7,300 nt of DNA. Source: Myxococcota bacterium (lineage in GTDB: Bacteria > Myxococcota > Polyangia > GCA-2747355 > JAKLHH01). Shown piece by piece: positions 1 to 7,272 of this stretch; position 1 is the stretch's first letter, and each line of letters begins with the position of its first letter. The notes under the pieces were generated by a model. It saw nothing but the letters and a program-made list of their open reading frames with translations, made no database searches and was not told where the DNA came from. Both the position numbers and the translations under genes were made by a program. The DNA is taken from positions 1 to 7,300 of the forward strand of contig JAKLHH010000362.1 in assembly GCA_022710245.1 (NCBI GenBank). Reading direction: 5' to 3'.

Positions 1-558
1 GACTACCGCGCCCTGTGGCGGCACTCCGTCGTGGCCGGCGTGGTGGCCAAGCGCCTGGCCCAGCTGACCGGCGACCCCAACCCCGACGAGGTGTTCACGG
101 CGGGGCTCCTGCACGACCTCGGCAAGCTCGCCATCGGCACCTTCCTCGCCGAGGAGGGCGCGCGGCTGCGCGAGCGGATCAGCGCGCGCGGGACGCTCGT
201 CGGCGCGGAGCGCGAGCTCCTCAGCAGCGACCACGCGGAGGTCGGCGCCTCGCTCTGCGACCGCTGGCAGCTGCCGCTCCCGGTGGTGGCGGCGGCCCGC
301 TGGCACCACCAGCCCGACGGCTGCGAGGGCGAGGTGCGCCTGGTCGTCGATCTCGTGCACGTGGCGAACGCGCTGGCCCACATGATGGGCTTCGGCGGGG
401 ACGTCGGCGAGCTCGCCCGCGACCTCGACCCCTCGGTCACGAGCCGGCTGGGGGTGAAGGTGCGGCAGCTCGAGCAGGCGGCGGGGGCCTGTGTCGAGGA
501 GATCCGCGAGATGGGCGAGGTCTTCGCCTCGCCGGGAGGGACCCCAAGATGGGCATGA
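1..558 (+). CDS. HDOD domain protein, C-terminal part (5' end outside window)
   Basis: The reading frame is open from base 1, so the true start lies upstream; 185 residues are visible. HDOD proteins are noncatalytic or poorly understood relatives of HD-GYP phosphodiesterases and usually serve as signalling outputs or scaffolds. The visible part carries the HD-fold landmarks: W-R-H-S at residues 6-9, G-L-L-H-D-L-G-K at 35-42, D-H-A-E-V-G at 77-82 and R-W-H-H at 100-103, followed by D117 and H120. The histidines and aspartate that bind metal in HD domains (H8, H38, D39, H78, H102, H103) are thus all present, which is more complete than in many HDOD proteins. No GYP motif is seen in this part. 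Its last 10 nt overlap the receiver gene, so it is the earliest visible member of the HDOD-receiver-CheX-CheB operon. The missing N-terminus could hold another domain. Family assignment is firm; the biochemical activity is unknown. Confidence 0.88.
   Translation, partial: DYRALWRHSVVAGVVAKRLAQLTGDPNPDEVFTAGLLHDLGKLAIGTFLAEEGARLRERISARGTLVGAERELLSSDHAEVGASLCDRWQLPLPVVAAARWHHQPDGCEGEVRLVVDLVHVANALAHMMGFGGDVGELARDLDPSVTSRLGVKVRQLEQAAGACVEEIREMGEVFASPGGTPRWA
534..540 (+). promoter_or_regulatory. Shine-Dalgarno for the receiver gene
   Basis: A GGGAGGG tract lies 8 nt before the ATG at 549. It is inside the end of the HDOD gene. It favours this ATG over the second in-frame ATG two codons later, and over the much longer upstream open frame that overlaps the HDOD gene. 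Confidence 0.6.
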
Positions 559-933
559 CCGTCCTCATCGTCGACGACTCCGCCGTGATCCGCTCCGTGG
601 TGCGGCGCGCGATCGGCATGTCCGGCCTCGAGGTCGGCGCCATCCACGAGGCCGCGAGCGGGGTGGAGGCCCTGCAGGTGCTCTCCCAGACCTGGATCGA
701 CATCGTCTTCGCCGATCTCAACATGCCGGAGATGAACGGCGTCGAGCTCGTGCGCAAGATGTCGCAGGACAACCTCCTCGTCAGCATCCCCGTGGTCATC
801 GTCTCCTCCGAGCGCAACGAGGAGAAGATCGATGAGCTCAAGCGGCTCGGCATCCGCGCCTACCTGCGCAAGCCGTTCCGCCCGGAGAGCTTCCGCGACA
901 TCGTGCGCGACGTCCTCGAGCCAGGAGACGCCC

Positions 934-953
<20 letters not shown>
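549..953 (+). CDS. stand-alone CheY-like response regulator receiver
   Basis: This 134-residue protein is a single receiver domain with no output domain. It would take a phosphoryl group from a histidine kinase and pass the signal by protein contact. The full active site is present: acidic pair D9-D10 in the opening V-D-D-S, phosphoacceptor D56 in A-D-L-N-M-P, the Ser/Thr position as S86-S87, and K108 in R-K-P-F. The ATG at 549 is chosen because it has a well-placed GGGAGGG and because the protein then begins right at the first beta strand. Residues 122-134 (E-P-G-D-A-H-E and onward) form a short tail that is partly dictated by overlap with the next gene. The gene overlaps HDOD by 10 nt and the CheX-like gene by 20 nt, which implies translational coupling. 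The adjacent CheX-like protein is the natural candidate for its phosphatase, and the HDOD protein or CheB may be partners. The kinase is not in the window. Confidence 0.93.
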
Positions 954-2453
<1,500 letters not shown>

Positions 2454-2463
2454 CTCCCTCGCG

Positions 2464-2498
2464 TGGCGGGGGCGCGACGCCTGCAGCGGCCCCTGCCA
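2464..2498. terminator. possible bidirectional hairpin between convergent genes
   Basis: Ten bases at 2464-2473 (TGGCGGGGGC) pair with 2489-2498 (GCCCCTGCCA), with one G-U pair and a 15-nt loop. The hairpin lies 11 nt after the cheB stop and 9 nt beyond the stop of the convergent minus-strand gene. There is no T-tract on either strand, so it is not a textbook intrinsic terminator. Position is the main argument. Confidence 0.35.
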
Positions 2499-2506
2499 GC
2501 CGACCG

Positions 2507-2770
2507 TCAGCCGAGCTCCCAGGCCTCACTCAGCGTGACGGCCGTGAGCCAGCGCCGCGGCGGCTCCAGCTCCCCCTCGACAGCCTCGATCTGCGCTGCT
2601 CGCCTCCCATGGAGGCTCCGCGATGAAGGGGAAATCGGAGCGGCGCCCCGCACGTCGGGCGGTGGCGAGCAGCTGCCGCGACCAACAACCAGCGCTGCCG
2701 CGGCGCGCAGGGTCGCCTCCAGCGTGGCGCAGCGGCGGCCGTCCGGTGCGACGAGGTCGGGGAAGGGCAT
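2507..2770 (-). CDS. small protein of unknown function
   Basis: An 87-residue frame starts at ATG 2770, preceded by a perfect AGGAGG with 5-nt spacing. A sigma-54-like element lies at a fitting distance upstream. I do not recognise the protein. It begins M-P-F-P-D-L-V-A-P-D-G-R-R, has an Ala/Leu-rich stretch at about 17-28, and ends P-R-R-W-L-T-A-V-T-L-S-E-A-W-E-L-G. Seen: no signal peptide, no clear membrane segment, no recognised motif. Codon third positions are about 83% G/C overall, and noticeably lower in the middle (about residues 28-57), where the composition is Ser/Pro/Arg-rich. That middle part could reflect a diverged or frameshifted stretch, so a decaying gene is a real alternative. 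It is convergent with cheB and lies downstream of, but 248 bp from, the HDOD gene on the same strand. The initiation signals make a real translated gene more likely than not. Confidence 0.5.
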   Translation of the reverse strand: MPFPDLVAPDGRRCATLEATLRAAAALVVGRGSCSPPPDVRGAAPISPSSRSLHGRRAAQIEAVEGELEPPRRWLTAVTLSEAWELG

Positions 2771-2775
2771 CGGTT

Positions 2776-2781
2776 CCTCCT
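2776..2781 (-). promoter_or_regulatory. strong Shine-Dalgarno for the small gene
   Basis: AGGAGG on the minus strand lies 5 nt (AACCG) before the ATG at 2770. It is the best ribosome-binding site in the window and sets the start of the small unknown protein. Confidence 0.65.
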
Positions 2782-2807
2782 GGAGATGAGCAGTCGGGGT
2801 CTCCAGT

Positions 2808-2824
2808 AGCAAACCGCGCACCAG
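2808..2824 (-). promoter_or_regulatory. sigma-54-like -24/-12 promoter
   Basis: The minus-strand sequence CTGGTGCGCGGTTTGCT fits the sigma-54 pattern YTGGCACGRNNNTTGCW, with the invariant GG (2822-2821) and GC (2810-2809) exactly 10 nt apart. The fixed positions that differ are the CA after TGG, which reads TG, and the R, which reads C. Transcription would begin near 2797, about 26 nt before the ATG at 2770 and just upstream of the AGGAGG. Both the match and the fit to the downstream start signals support it. Sigma-54 promoters need an enhancer-binding activator, and palindromes suitable for one lie upstream. Confidence 0.5.
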
Positions 2825-2862
2825 CGCTCAGGCCGCGAGATCAGGACGCGGTCGACCTGCCT

Positions 2863-2934
2863 CTGGCAACTCGCTGCCAGGCGGGAGCCCTGGCCGGCCA
2901 GCGATCGTCGGCCATGAAGCCAGGCGGCGCCGCC
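2863..2934. repeat. cluster of palindromes upstream of the sigma-54-like site
   Basis: Three perfect inverted repeats lie in this stretch: CTGGCA-N6-TGCCAG (2863-2880), CTGGCCGGCCAG (2890-2901) and GGCGGCGCCGCC (2923-2934). The first two share the half-site CTGGC/GCCAG, which recurs singly at 2919-2923 and 2965-2969. They sit roughly 65-140 bp upstream of the start predicted from the sigma-54-like element, the distance at which activators of that sigma factor usually bind. The G/C-only palindromes could occur by chance in DNA this GC-rich. I see no gene in the 2822-3017 interval. Confidence 0.4.
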
Positions 2935-2974
2935 GTGCGCCGATCGCGCTGGGTCCACGCACGCCTGGCAGGAG

Positions 2975-3011
2975 GCGCGACGAGGACGCGCTCGTGCAGG
3001 CTTCTTGCACG
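2975..3011 (-). terminator. tandem hairpins after the minus-strand HDOD gene
   Basis: Just 6 nt past the HDOD stop, CGTGCA (minus strand 3011-3006) pairs with TGCACG (2998-2993) around a 7-nt loop. Directly after it, GCGCG (2991-2987) pairs with CGCGC (2979-2975) around another 7-nt loop. No U-rich tract follows. Two adjacent stems at the operon end suggest a terminator or a 3'-end stabilising structure. Confidence 0.4.
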
Positions 3012-3017
3012 GAGCGG

Positions 3018-3914
3018 TCACCCCGCCGCGGCAGAGCTCGAGTGCCCCTCGGAGACGATCCGCTTGCCGATGGACGAGAGGCGGGTGACGACGTCCTCGT
3101 CGACGCTGAGCACCGAGCGACCGATCATCAGCAAGGTGTTGATCATCGCGGGATCGGCCGGCGTCACGTTCACCCCGATCTGGCTGGCGAGCGCGTCGGA
3201 GAACCGCACCACGTTGCCCACCGAGCGTCGCTTGCCGACGTCGTAGTCATCGCTGGCGGTGATCGCCTCGCAGACCGCCGGCGGCAGGTTCCACTTCTCG
3301 GCCACCGCCGCGCTGATCGGCCGGTGGATCTGCTGCACCAGCTCGAGCCACATCTCGTGCTGCATCCAGTCCTGCCCCATCCCGCGCCGCGCCTCGAGGA
3401 GCGAGCGCTCGGCCTCGAGCAGGTAGATGGCCACGATCGCCTGGCCCACGTCGTGGAGGAGGCCGGCCAGGTACGCCGAGTCCGGGTCCGGCAGCTCCAC
3501 CAGCCCCGCGAGGTCCTGCGAGAAGACCGCGACCATCAGCGAGTGATCCCACATCAGGTGGAGCGTCTCGTTCACCCGCGGCACCCGCGAGGTGAAGATC
3601 TGCCGCGCCACCGCGGTCAGCAGCAGGTTCTTCACGTTGCGGATGCCGAGGAGCGGGATCGCCTTGCGCAGCGACTCGATCTTCTCCGTGCGGCGGTAGG
3701 CGGCGCTGTTGGCGGTCTGGATCAGCGTGGCGGCGAGGACCGGGTCGCGCTCGAGGAGCCCGGCGACCACCTTGAGGTCGACGTCGGGGTCCTGCAGGAC
3801 GCGCTCGACCCGGATGGCCACGTCGGGGAGGACCGGCAGGACGAGCTTGCCCTCCTCGATCCTGGAGAGGAGGATCGTGCGGAGGGTCTCGGCGAACTCA
3901 TCCTTCCGGATCAT
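3018..3914 (-). CDS. HDOD domain protein
   Basis: This 298-residue protein is a complete single-domain HDOD protein. The N-terminal half has the family's usual opening (L-P-V-L-P-D-V-A at about 27-33, A-N-S-A-A-Y near 68-73, and the L-G-I-R-N-V segment at 89-94). The HD-fold part follows: M-W-D-H-S at 121-125, G-L-L-H-D-V-G at 151-157 and I-H-R-P-I at 196-200. Where the plus-strand HDOD protein has W-H-H, this one reads S-D-D-Y at 221-224, so the double-histidine ligand position is lost. Metal-dependent catalysis is therefore unlikely; a scaffold or protein-binding role is inferred. The start at 3914 is chosen because the protein then begins at its natural N-terminus; the ribosome site there (GGCGAG) is weak. 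It lies 19 nt after the double-receiver gene and is the last gene of the minus-strand operon. The C-terminal tail (H-S-S-S-A-A-A-G) is low complexity. Confidence 0.93.
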   Translation of the reverse strand: MIRKDEFAETLRTILLSRIEEGKLVLPVLPDVAIRVERVLQDPDVDLKVVAGLLERDPVLAATLIQTANSAAYRRTEKIESLRKAIPLLGIRNVKNLLLTAVARQIFTSRVPRVNETLHLMWDHSLMVAVFSQDLAGLVELPDPDSAYLAGLLHDVGQAIVAIYLLEAERSLLEARRGMGQDWMQHEMWLELVQQIHRPISAAVAEKWNLPPAVCEAITASDDYDVGKRRSVGNVVRFSDALASQIGVNVTPADPAMINTLLMIGRSVLSVDEDVVTRLSSIGKRIVSEGHSSSAAAG

Positions 3915-3945
3915 CTCGCCGCAGCTCGCCGCATCATCTCGCCGC
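3910..3945. repeat. 13-bp direct repeat spanning the receiver/HDOD gene junction
   Basis: ATCATCTCGCCGC occurs at 3910-3922 and again at 3933-3945, a 23-bp period; its CTCGCCGC core appears a third time at 3925-3932. On the minus strand one copy holds the stop of the double-receiver gene and the other the start of the HDOD gene. It looks like a short tandem duplication of a former gene junction. Confidence 0.75.
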
Positions 3946-5100
3946 GGCGGTCGCCCCGCGCGCGGAGCCCACGTCCTCGAAGAACGGGATGCTCGCGGTC
4001 TCCACCACCTCCTGCACCAGCTTGCGGAGGTCCGCCGGCGCCACGATGCGGAGCTCGAGGCCCATGTCGGCCGCGTACTTCGCCGTCCCCGTGAGCAGCC
4101 GGATGAGCTGGTCGGGCTGCTGCGGCGCCTGAGAGATGTCGAGGACGAGGTTCGGGTAGCAGGCCGCCGCGAGCTTGTCGACGGCGTCATCGATCAGCTT
4201 GGAGAGCCGCGAGAAGTAGCGGAGCTCGCGCTCCTTGCGCCCGGAGAACGACGCCAGCCGCACCAGGTTGCCGTCCACCTCGACGAGGTCCTTGGTCTCG
4301 AAGTAGGCGGTGAGGAAGTCGTTGACCTGCTCGACGTCGAAGGGCTTGACCAGCGCGCCGTCGAAGCCCTTCTCCCGCGCCGCCGCCGCCGGGTTCTTCA
4401 CGTTGCGCATGACGAGGCCGATGAAGACCGCGCTCGGCTGCAGCGCGCGCAGCTGCCGCGCGAGCGAGGCGCTGTCCACGTCCGGGATGTCCAGGTCGAC
4501 CAGCACCACGCGGTAGAGCCGCTCGCGGCACATGGTCGACGCGGACTGCCCGTCCATGCAGCTGTTCATCCGCAGGTTCTCGGGGATCAGGCCGCGGAAC
4601 TGCTTGGCGACGTTCTCCATGTCGTCGATCAGCAGGACCTCGACGAACGGACGGCCCTCGGTGGGGAGGAAGCCGCCCGCGGGCGCCGCCTCGGCGCGGG
4701 GCGGCGGCACCACCTCCTCGACCGGAGGCGCCGCGGTCCGCTTGCCGCCGATGATCTTGGCGACCTTGGCCTGCAGCTCCTCGGCCTTGAAGGGCTTCAC
4801 GATGTAGTCCTCGAAGCCGTACTGGAAGAGCGGCCCGATGACCGAGGTGCCCGACTCGGCGGTGAGCAGGATGACCGGGGTCTTGTCGCCCTTGGCGCGG
4901 AGCTGCTTCAGCATCTCCGGTCCGTCCATCACCGGCATGGTGATGTCGAGGAGCACGAGGTCCGGCCGGTGCGCCTCGACGGCGTCGAGGCCCTGCTTGC
5001 CGTCCTCGGCCTGGACGATCTCGACCTCCAGGTCGGCGATCGCCTTGCTGATGATGTTGCGCATGGCGCGGCTGTCGTCGACGGTGAGGACCTTCTTCAT
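3934..5100 (-). CDS. double receiver response regulator with probable STAS-like C-terminus
   Basis: This protein has 388 residues. Receiver 1 (about 1-118) is complete: D8-D9, D52 (L-D-I-T-M-P), T80 and K102 (V-K-P-F). A Pro/Ala/Glu-rich linker covers about 119-152. Receiver 2 (about 153-268) keeps D159-D160, D202 (V-D-L-D-I-P) and K252 (V-K-P-F), but the conserved Thr/Ser position lies in G-L-V-M-R-N and is hydrophobic, so its switching is doubtful. The C-terminal segment (about 275-380) has alternating strands and helices. It includes L-V-L-D-I-S at 318-323, L-E-L-R-I-V-A at 348-354 and I-P-F-F-E-D-V at 371-377. This resembles a STAS (anti-sigma antagonist) fold, a call made by eye only. 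The start at 5100 has AGGAGGG with 9-nt spacing. It lies 5 nt after the CheX-like gene and 19 nt before the HDOD gene. Likely role: phospho-signal receiver whose output is protein-protein contact rather than DNA binding, since no DNA-binding domain is seen. Confidence 0.9.
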   Translation of the reverse strand: MKKVLTVDDSRAMRNIISKAIADLEVEIVQAEDGKQGLDAVEAHRPDLVLLDITMPVMDGPEMLKQLRAKGDKTPVILLTAESGTSVIGPLFQYGFEDYIVKPFKAEELQAKVAKIIGGKRTAAPPVEEVVPPPRAEAAPAGGFLPTEGRPFVEVLLIDDMENVAKQFRGLIPENLRMNSCMDGQSASTMCRERLYRVVLVDLDIPDVDSASLARQLRALQPSAVFIGLVMRNVKNPAAAAREKGFDGALVKPFDVEQVNDFLTAYFETKDLVEVDGNLVRLASFSGRKERELRYFSRLSKLIDDAVDKLAAACYPNLVLDISQAPQQPDQLIRLLTGTAKYAADMGLELRIVAPADLRKLVQEVVETASIPFFEDVGSARGATAAAR

Positions 5101-5105
5101 GGGGG

Positions 5106-5627
5106 CTAGCCCTCCTTCCAGACGATGATGACCTCGAAGTCGACCTCCGGGCCTCGCACGCGCTGGCAGAAGACCCGGATGCCCTTGGCCAGGTAGCGGA
5201 AGCAGTCGGTCCCCGAGAGGAACATGGGGAGCCCGAGCTGCACCTGGGAGGCGTCGGCGGCCGGCAGCTTGCGCTTGGTCACGCCGGCCATCATGTTCAG
5301 GATCTCGCCGAGGGCGTCGGCGAGCTCGTCGTTGCCGATGGGATCGGTCGGCCCCATGCCGAGCAGCCCGCGGCCCAGGACCTGGCAGCTCGCCGCGGTG
5401 CCGAAGAGGGCCAGGTTCCAGGCCTTGCCTGGCCGCACCAGGCTGATGAAGGAGCCCACCTCGAGCCGACCCGCGTCGGCGTCGCTGAAGAGCACCGGGG
5501 CGCCCTCGGACTTCAGCTCGAGCCCCTGCATGGTCCGGCAGACCTCGATCAGGCCGTCGACGGTGATCTGGATCAGCCCGGTCGGGTTCAGGTCGGCCTC
5601 GGCGACAGCCGCGGCGTATGCGCTCAT
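5106..5627 (-). CDS. CheX-like chemotaxis phosphatase domain protein
   Basis: This 173-residue protein is a paralogue of the plus-strand CheX-like protein. The catalytic pair is E108 and N111 in D-A-L-G-E-I-L-N-M-M-A-G, followed by T-K-R-K-L-P and Q-L-G-L-P. The C-terminal end (V-D-F-E-V-I-I-V-W) forms the last beta strand typical of the fold, and this region is better preserved than in the plus-strand copy. The family removes phosphate from CheY-type receivers; the receiver 1 domain encoded 5 nt downstream is the obvious substrate. The ATG at 5627 is chosen over a longer frame reaching 5696: it has GGAG 5 nt upstream and it begins with a sensible M-S-A-Y. As the first gene of the minus-strand operon it is read from the divergent region shared with glyS. 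Confidence 0.88.
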   Translation of the reverse strand: MSAYAAAVAEADLNPTGLIQITVDGLIEVCRTMQGLELKSEGAPVLFSDADAGRLEVGSFISLVRPGKAWNLALFGTAASCQVLGRGLLGMGPTDPIGNDELADALGEILNMMAGVTKRKLPAADASQVQLGLPMFLSGTDCFRYLAKGIRVFCQRVRGPEVDFEVIIVWKEG

Positions 5628-5630
5628 GGT

Positions 5631-5731
5631 CGCTCCAATTGTTCGTCGCGGCAGCTCCGCACCCGGTGCCCGCTGCGCTGGGCGGCGCCGCTCCAATCAC
5701 CCCGTTCGGGGGCGAGACGGGTCGCGGCAGC
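5631..5731. repeat. interleaved direct repeats in the leader of the minus-strand operon
   Basis: CGCTCCAAT occurs at 5631-5639 and 5689-5697. GTCGCGGCAGC occurs at 5645-5655 and 5721-5731. The two words keep the same order in both copies, with spacings of 5 and 23 nt, as expected for an old, diverged duplication. The first CGCTCCAAT contains, on the minus strand, the GGAG ribosome site of the CheX-like gene. Confidence 0.5.
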
Positions 5732-5834
5732 CGCCGCCAGCTCTCTACTATCCATCGTCGGTCGGCGGGAGAACTTGAGTCGCGGGGCGGCGATATCCGT
5801 CGCCTGGGCTCCGCCGGAGGCAGCCGGGCGCGGC

Positions 5835-5863
5835 TTGCGCCAAACCCCGGCCTCGGCTATCAC
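5835..5863 (+). promoter_or_regulatory. candidate sigma-70-type promoter for glyS
   Basis: TTGCGC (5835-5840) and TATCAC (5858-5863) are separated by 17 nt. They match the -35 and -10 consensus at 3 and 4 of 6 positions. Transcription would start near 5870, giving a leader of about 35 nt. This is the best pair I found in the 277-bp divergent region, but neither box is strong. No convincing promoter was found for the opposite operon. Confidence 0.3.
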
Positions 5864-5866
5864 CAT

Positions 5867-5883
5867 GGGGCTCGAGAAGCCCC
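5867..5883 (+). repeat. perfect hairpin in the glyS leader
   Basis: GGGGCT (5867-5872) and AGCCCC (5878-5883) are perfect complements around the loop CGAGA. The structure ends 8 nt before the GAGGA ribosome site of glyS (5892-5896). It could be an operator overlapping the transcription start or a 5'-leader stem; nothing in the sequence decides between these. No T-box elements are seen. Confidence 0.5.
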
Positions 5884-5904
5884 TAGCCAGCGAGGATACA
5901 CACC

Positions 5905-7272
5905 ATGAGCAAGCCCAAGACTGCCCAGGACCCGACGATGGAGAAGGTGGTCTCCCTCTGCAAGCGCCGCGGCATCATCTTCCCCTCCAGCGAGATCTAC
6001 GGCGGCCTGAACGGCTGCTGGGACTACGGCCCCCTCGGCGTCGAGCTGAAGCGGAACATCAAGGAGGCCTGGTGGCAGTTCATGGTCACCTCGCGCGAGG
6101 ACGTGGTGGGCCTCGACGCCTCCATCCTGATGCACCCGCGGGTCTGGGAGGCCTCCGGCCACGTCGCCGAGTTCACCGACCCGATGGTCGACTGCAAGCG
6201 CTGCAAGCACCGCTTCAAGGCCGACTCGCTCCCCGCGCCGGCCGAGGCGCCGGCCGGATCCACGCCGGCCGCCCCCCCCTGCCCCGACTGCGGCGGCGAG
6301 CTCACCGAGGCCCGGCGCTTCAACCTGATGTTCAAGACCTTCGTCGGCCCGGTCGAGGAGGACGCCGCGGTGGTCTTCATGCGCCCGGAGACGGCGCAGG
6401 GCATCTTCGTCAACTTCGACAACGTCCAGAACACGGCGCGCCTCAAGCTGCCGTTCGGCATCGCGCAGATCGGCAAGGCGTTCCGCAACGAGATCAACCC
6501 GCGCAACTTCACCTTCCGCTCGCGCGAGTTCGAGCAGATGGAGATGGAGTTCTTCGTCAAGCCGGGCGAGGACGAGCGCTGGTACCAGTACTGGCGCGAG
6601 CAGCGCTTCAACTGGTACCTGGGCCTCGGCATGCGCAAGGACAACCTGCGCCTGCGCGACCACCGCGAGGACGAACTCGCGCACTACGCCAAGGGCTGCG
6701 TCGACGTGGAGTACCAGTTCCCCTGGGGCTGGTCGGAGCTGGAGGGCGTCGCCAACCGCCGCGACTTCGACCTCAAGCGCCACACCGAGTACGCCGGCAA
6801 GCGCCTCGACTACTTCGACGAGGAGGCCAAGGAGCGCTACTTCCCCTACGTGATCGAGCCGTCGGCGGGCGTCGACCGCTCCACGCTGGCCTTCATCGTC
6901 GACGCGTTCGTCGAGGAGCCGCCGGCCGAGGGCGAGGGCGAGGGCCGCACCGTGCTCCGCCTCCACCCGCGCCTGGCGCCGATCAAGGTCGGCATCTTCC
7001 CGCTCCTGCGCAAGGAGGGGCAGCCGGAGAAGGCGCTCGAGATCCGCGACAAGCTGAAGCGGCACTTCGCGGTCATCTATGATCAGGCGGGCGCCGTCGG
7101 CCGCCGCTACCGCCGCCAGGACGAGATCGGCACCCCGTTCTGCATCACCGTCGACCACCAGACCGCGCAGGACAACACCGTCACGCTGCGCGAGCGCGAC
7201 TCGATGGCCCAGGAGCGCGTCCCGGTCGACTCGCTGGTCTCGCTCCTGCGCGGCAAGATCTACGGCGAATAG
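5905..7272 (+). CDS. glyS: glycyl-tRNA synthetase, single-chain (alpha2) class II type
   Basis: This 455-residue cytoplasmic enzyme charges tRNA-Gly with glycine using ATP. Landmarks in order: G-G-L-N-G-C-W-D-Y-G-P-L-G at 33-45, class II motif 2 around F-R-N-E at 193-196 and F-R-S-R-E-F-E at 204-210, and the glycine-site segment P-E-T-A-Q-G at 161-166. Motif 3 follows at E-P-S-A-G-V-D-R at 318-325, and the anticodon-binding domain at about 350-455 includes L-A-P-I-K-V at 357-362. An insert at 97-129 carries two C-x-x-C pairs (C97/C100, C126/C129), which probably bind zinc as in other members. A Pro/Ala-rich loop lies between them. The length is normal for the dimeric type; no separate alpha/beta subunits are implied. 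The start at 5905 has GAGGA with 8-nt spacing. The gene is divergent from the CheX-like operon. The 28 bases after the stop show no terminator before the window ends. Confidence 0.98.
   Translation: MSKPKTAQDPTMEKVVSLCKRRGIIFPSSEIYGGLNGCWDYGPLGVELKRNIKEAWWQFMVTSREDVVGLDASILMHPRVWEASGHVAEFTDPMVDCKRCKHRFKADSLPAPAEAPAGSTPAAPPCPDCGGELTEARRFNLMFKTFVGPVEEDAAVVFMRPETAQGIFVNFDNVQNTARLKLPFGIAQIGKAFRNEINPRNFTFRSREFEQMEMEFFVKPGEDERWYQYWREQRFNWYLGLGMRKDNLRLRDHREDELAHYAKGCVDVEYQFPWGWSELEGVANRRDFDLKRHTEYAGKRLDYFDEEAKERYFPYVIEPSAGVDRSTLAFIVDAFVEEPPAEGEGEGRTVLRLHPRLAPIKVGIFPLLRKEGQPEKALEIRDKLKRHFAVIYDQAGAVGRRYRRQDEIGTPFCITVDHQTAQDNTVTLRERDSMAQERVPVDSLVSLLRGKIYGE

Noticed and set aside
2623..3246. 207-codon plus-strand frame across the intergenic region into the HDOD gene
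   Set aside because: It has no ribosome site, has Arg/Ser/Ala-rich composition, and runs antisense into HDOD. The minus-strand small gene has better signals.
3709..5109. 466-codon plus-strand frame over the double-receiver gene
   Set aside because: It is antisense to a gene with two clear receiver domains; its product is His/Arg/Glu/Leu-rich and not recognisable.
5700..5711. CCCC-GTTC-GGGG hairpin in the divergent region
   Set aside because: A 4-bp stem in a GC-rich sequence is not above what is expected by chance.
5624..5755. 43-codon minus-strand frame whose stop overlaps the CheX-like start as ATGA, a possible leader peptide
   Set aside because: The overlap is suggestive, but there is no ribosome site before the ATG and codon third positions are only about as GC-rich as the surrounding noncoding DNA.
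5738..5755. GG-N10-GC spacing on the minus strand (TGGATAG...AGAGCT), considered as a sigma-54 promoter for the CheX-like operon
   Set aside because: Apart from the GG and GC, it misses most consensus bases, including the TT before GC, so it is likely chance.
6230..6282. Pro/Ala-rich stretch within the GlyRS zinc-binding insert, considered as a foreign insertion
   Set aside because: It is in frame, flanked by intact C-x-x-C pairs and short; loops of this kind vary among GlyRS proteins.
5860..7158. 432-codon open frame opposite glyS
   Set aside because: It is a shadow of the GlyRS gene; the product is low-complexity Leu/Ala/Val/Glu-rich and has no initiation signals.
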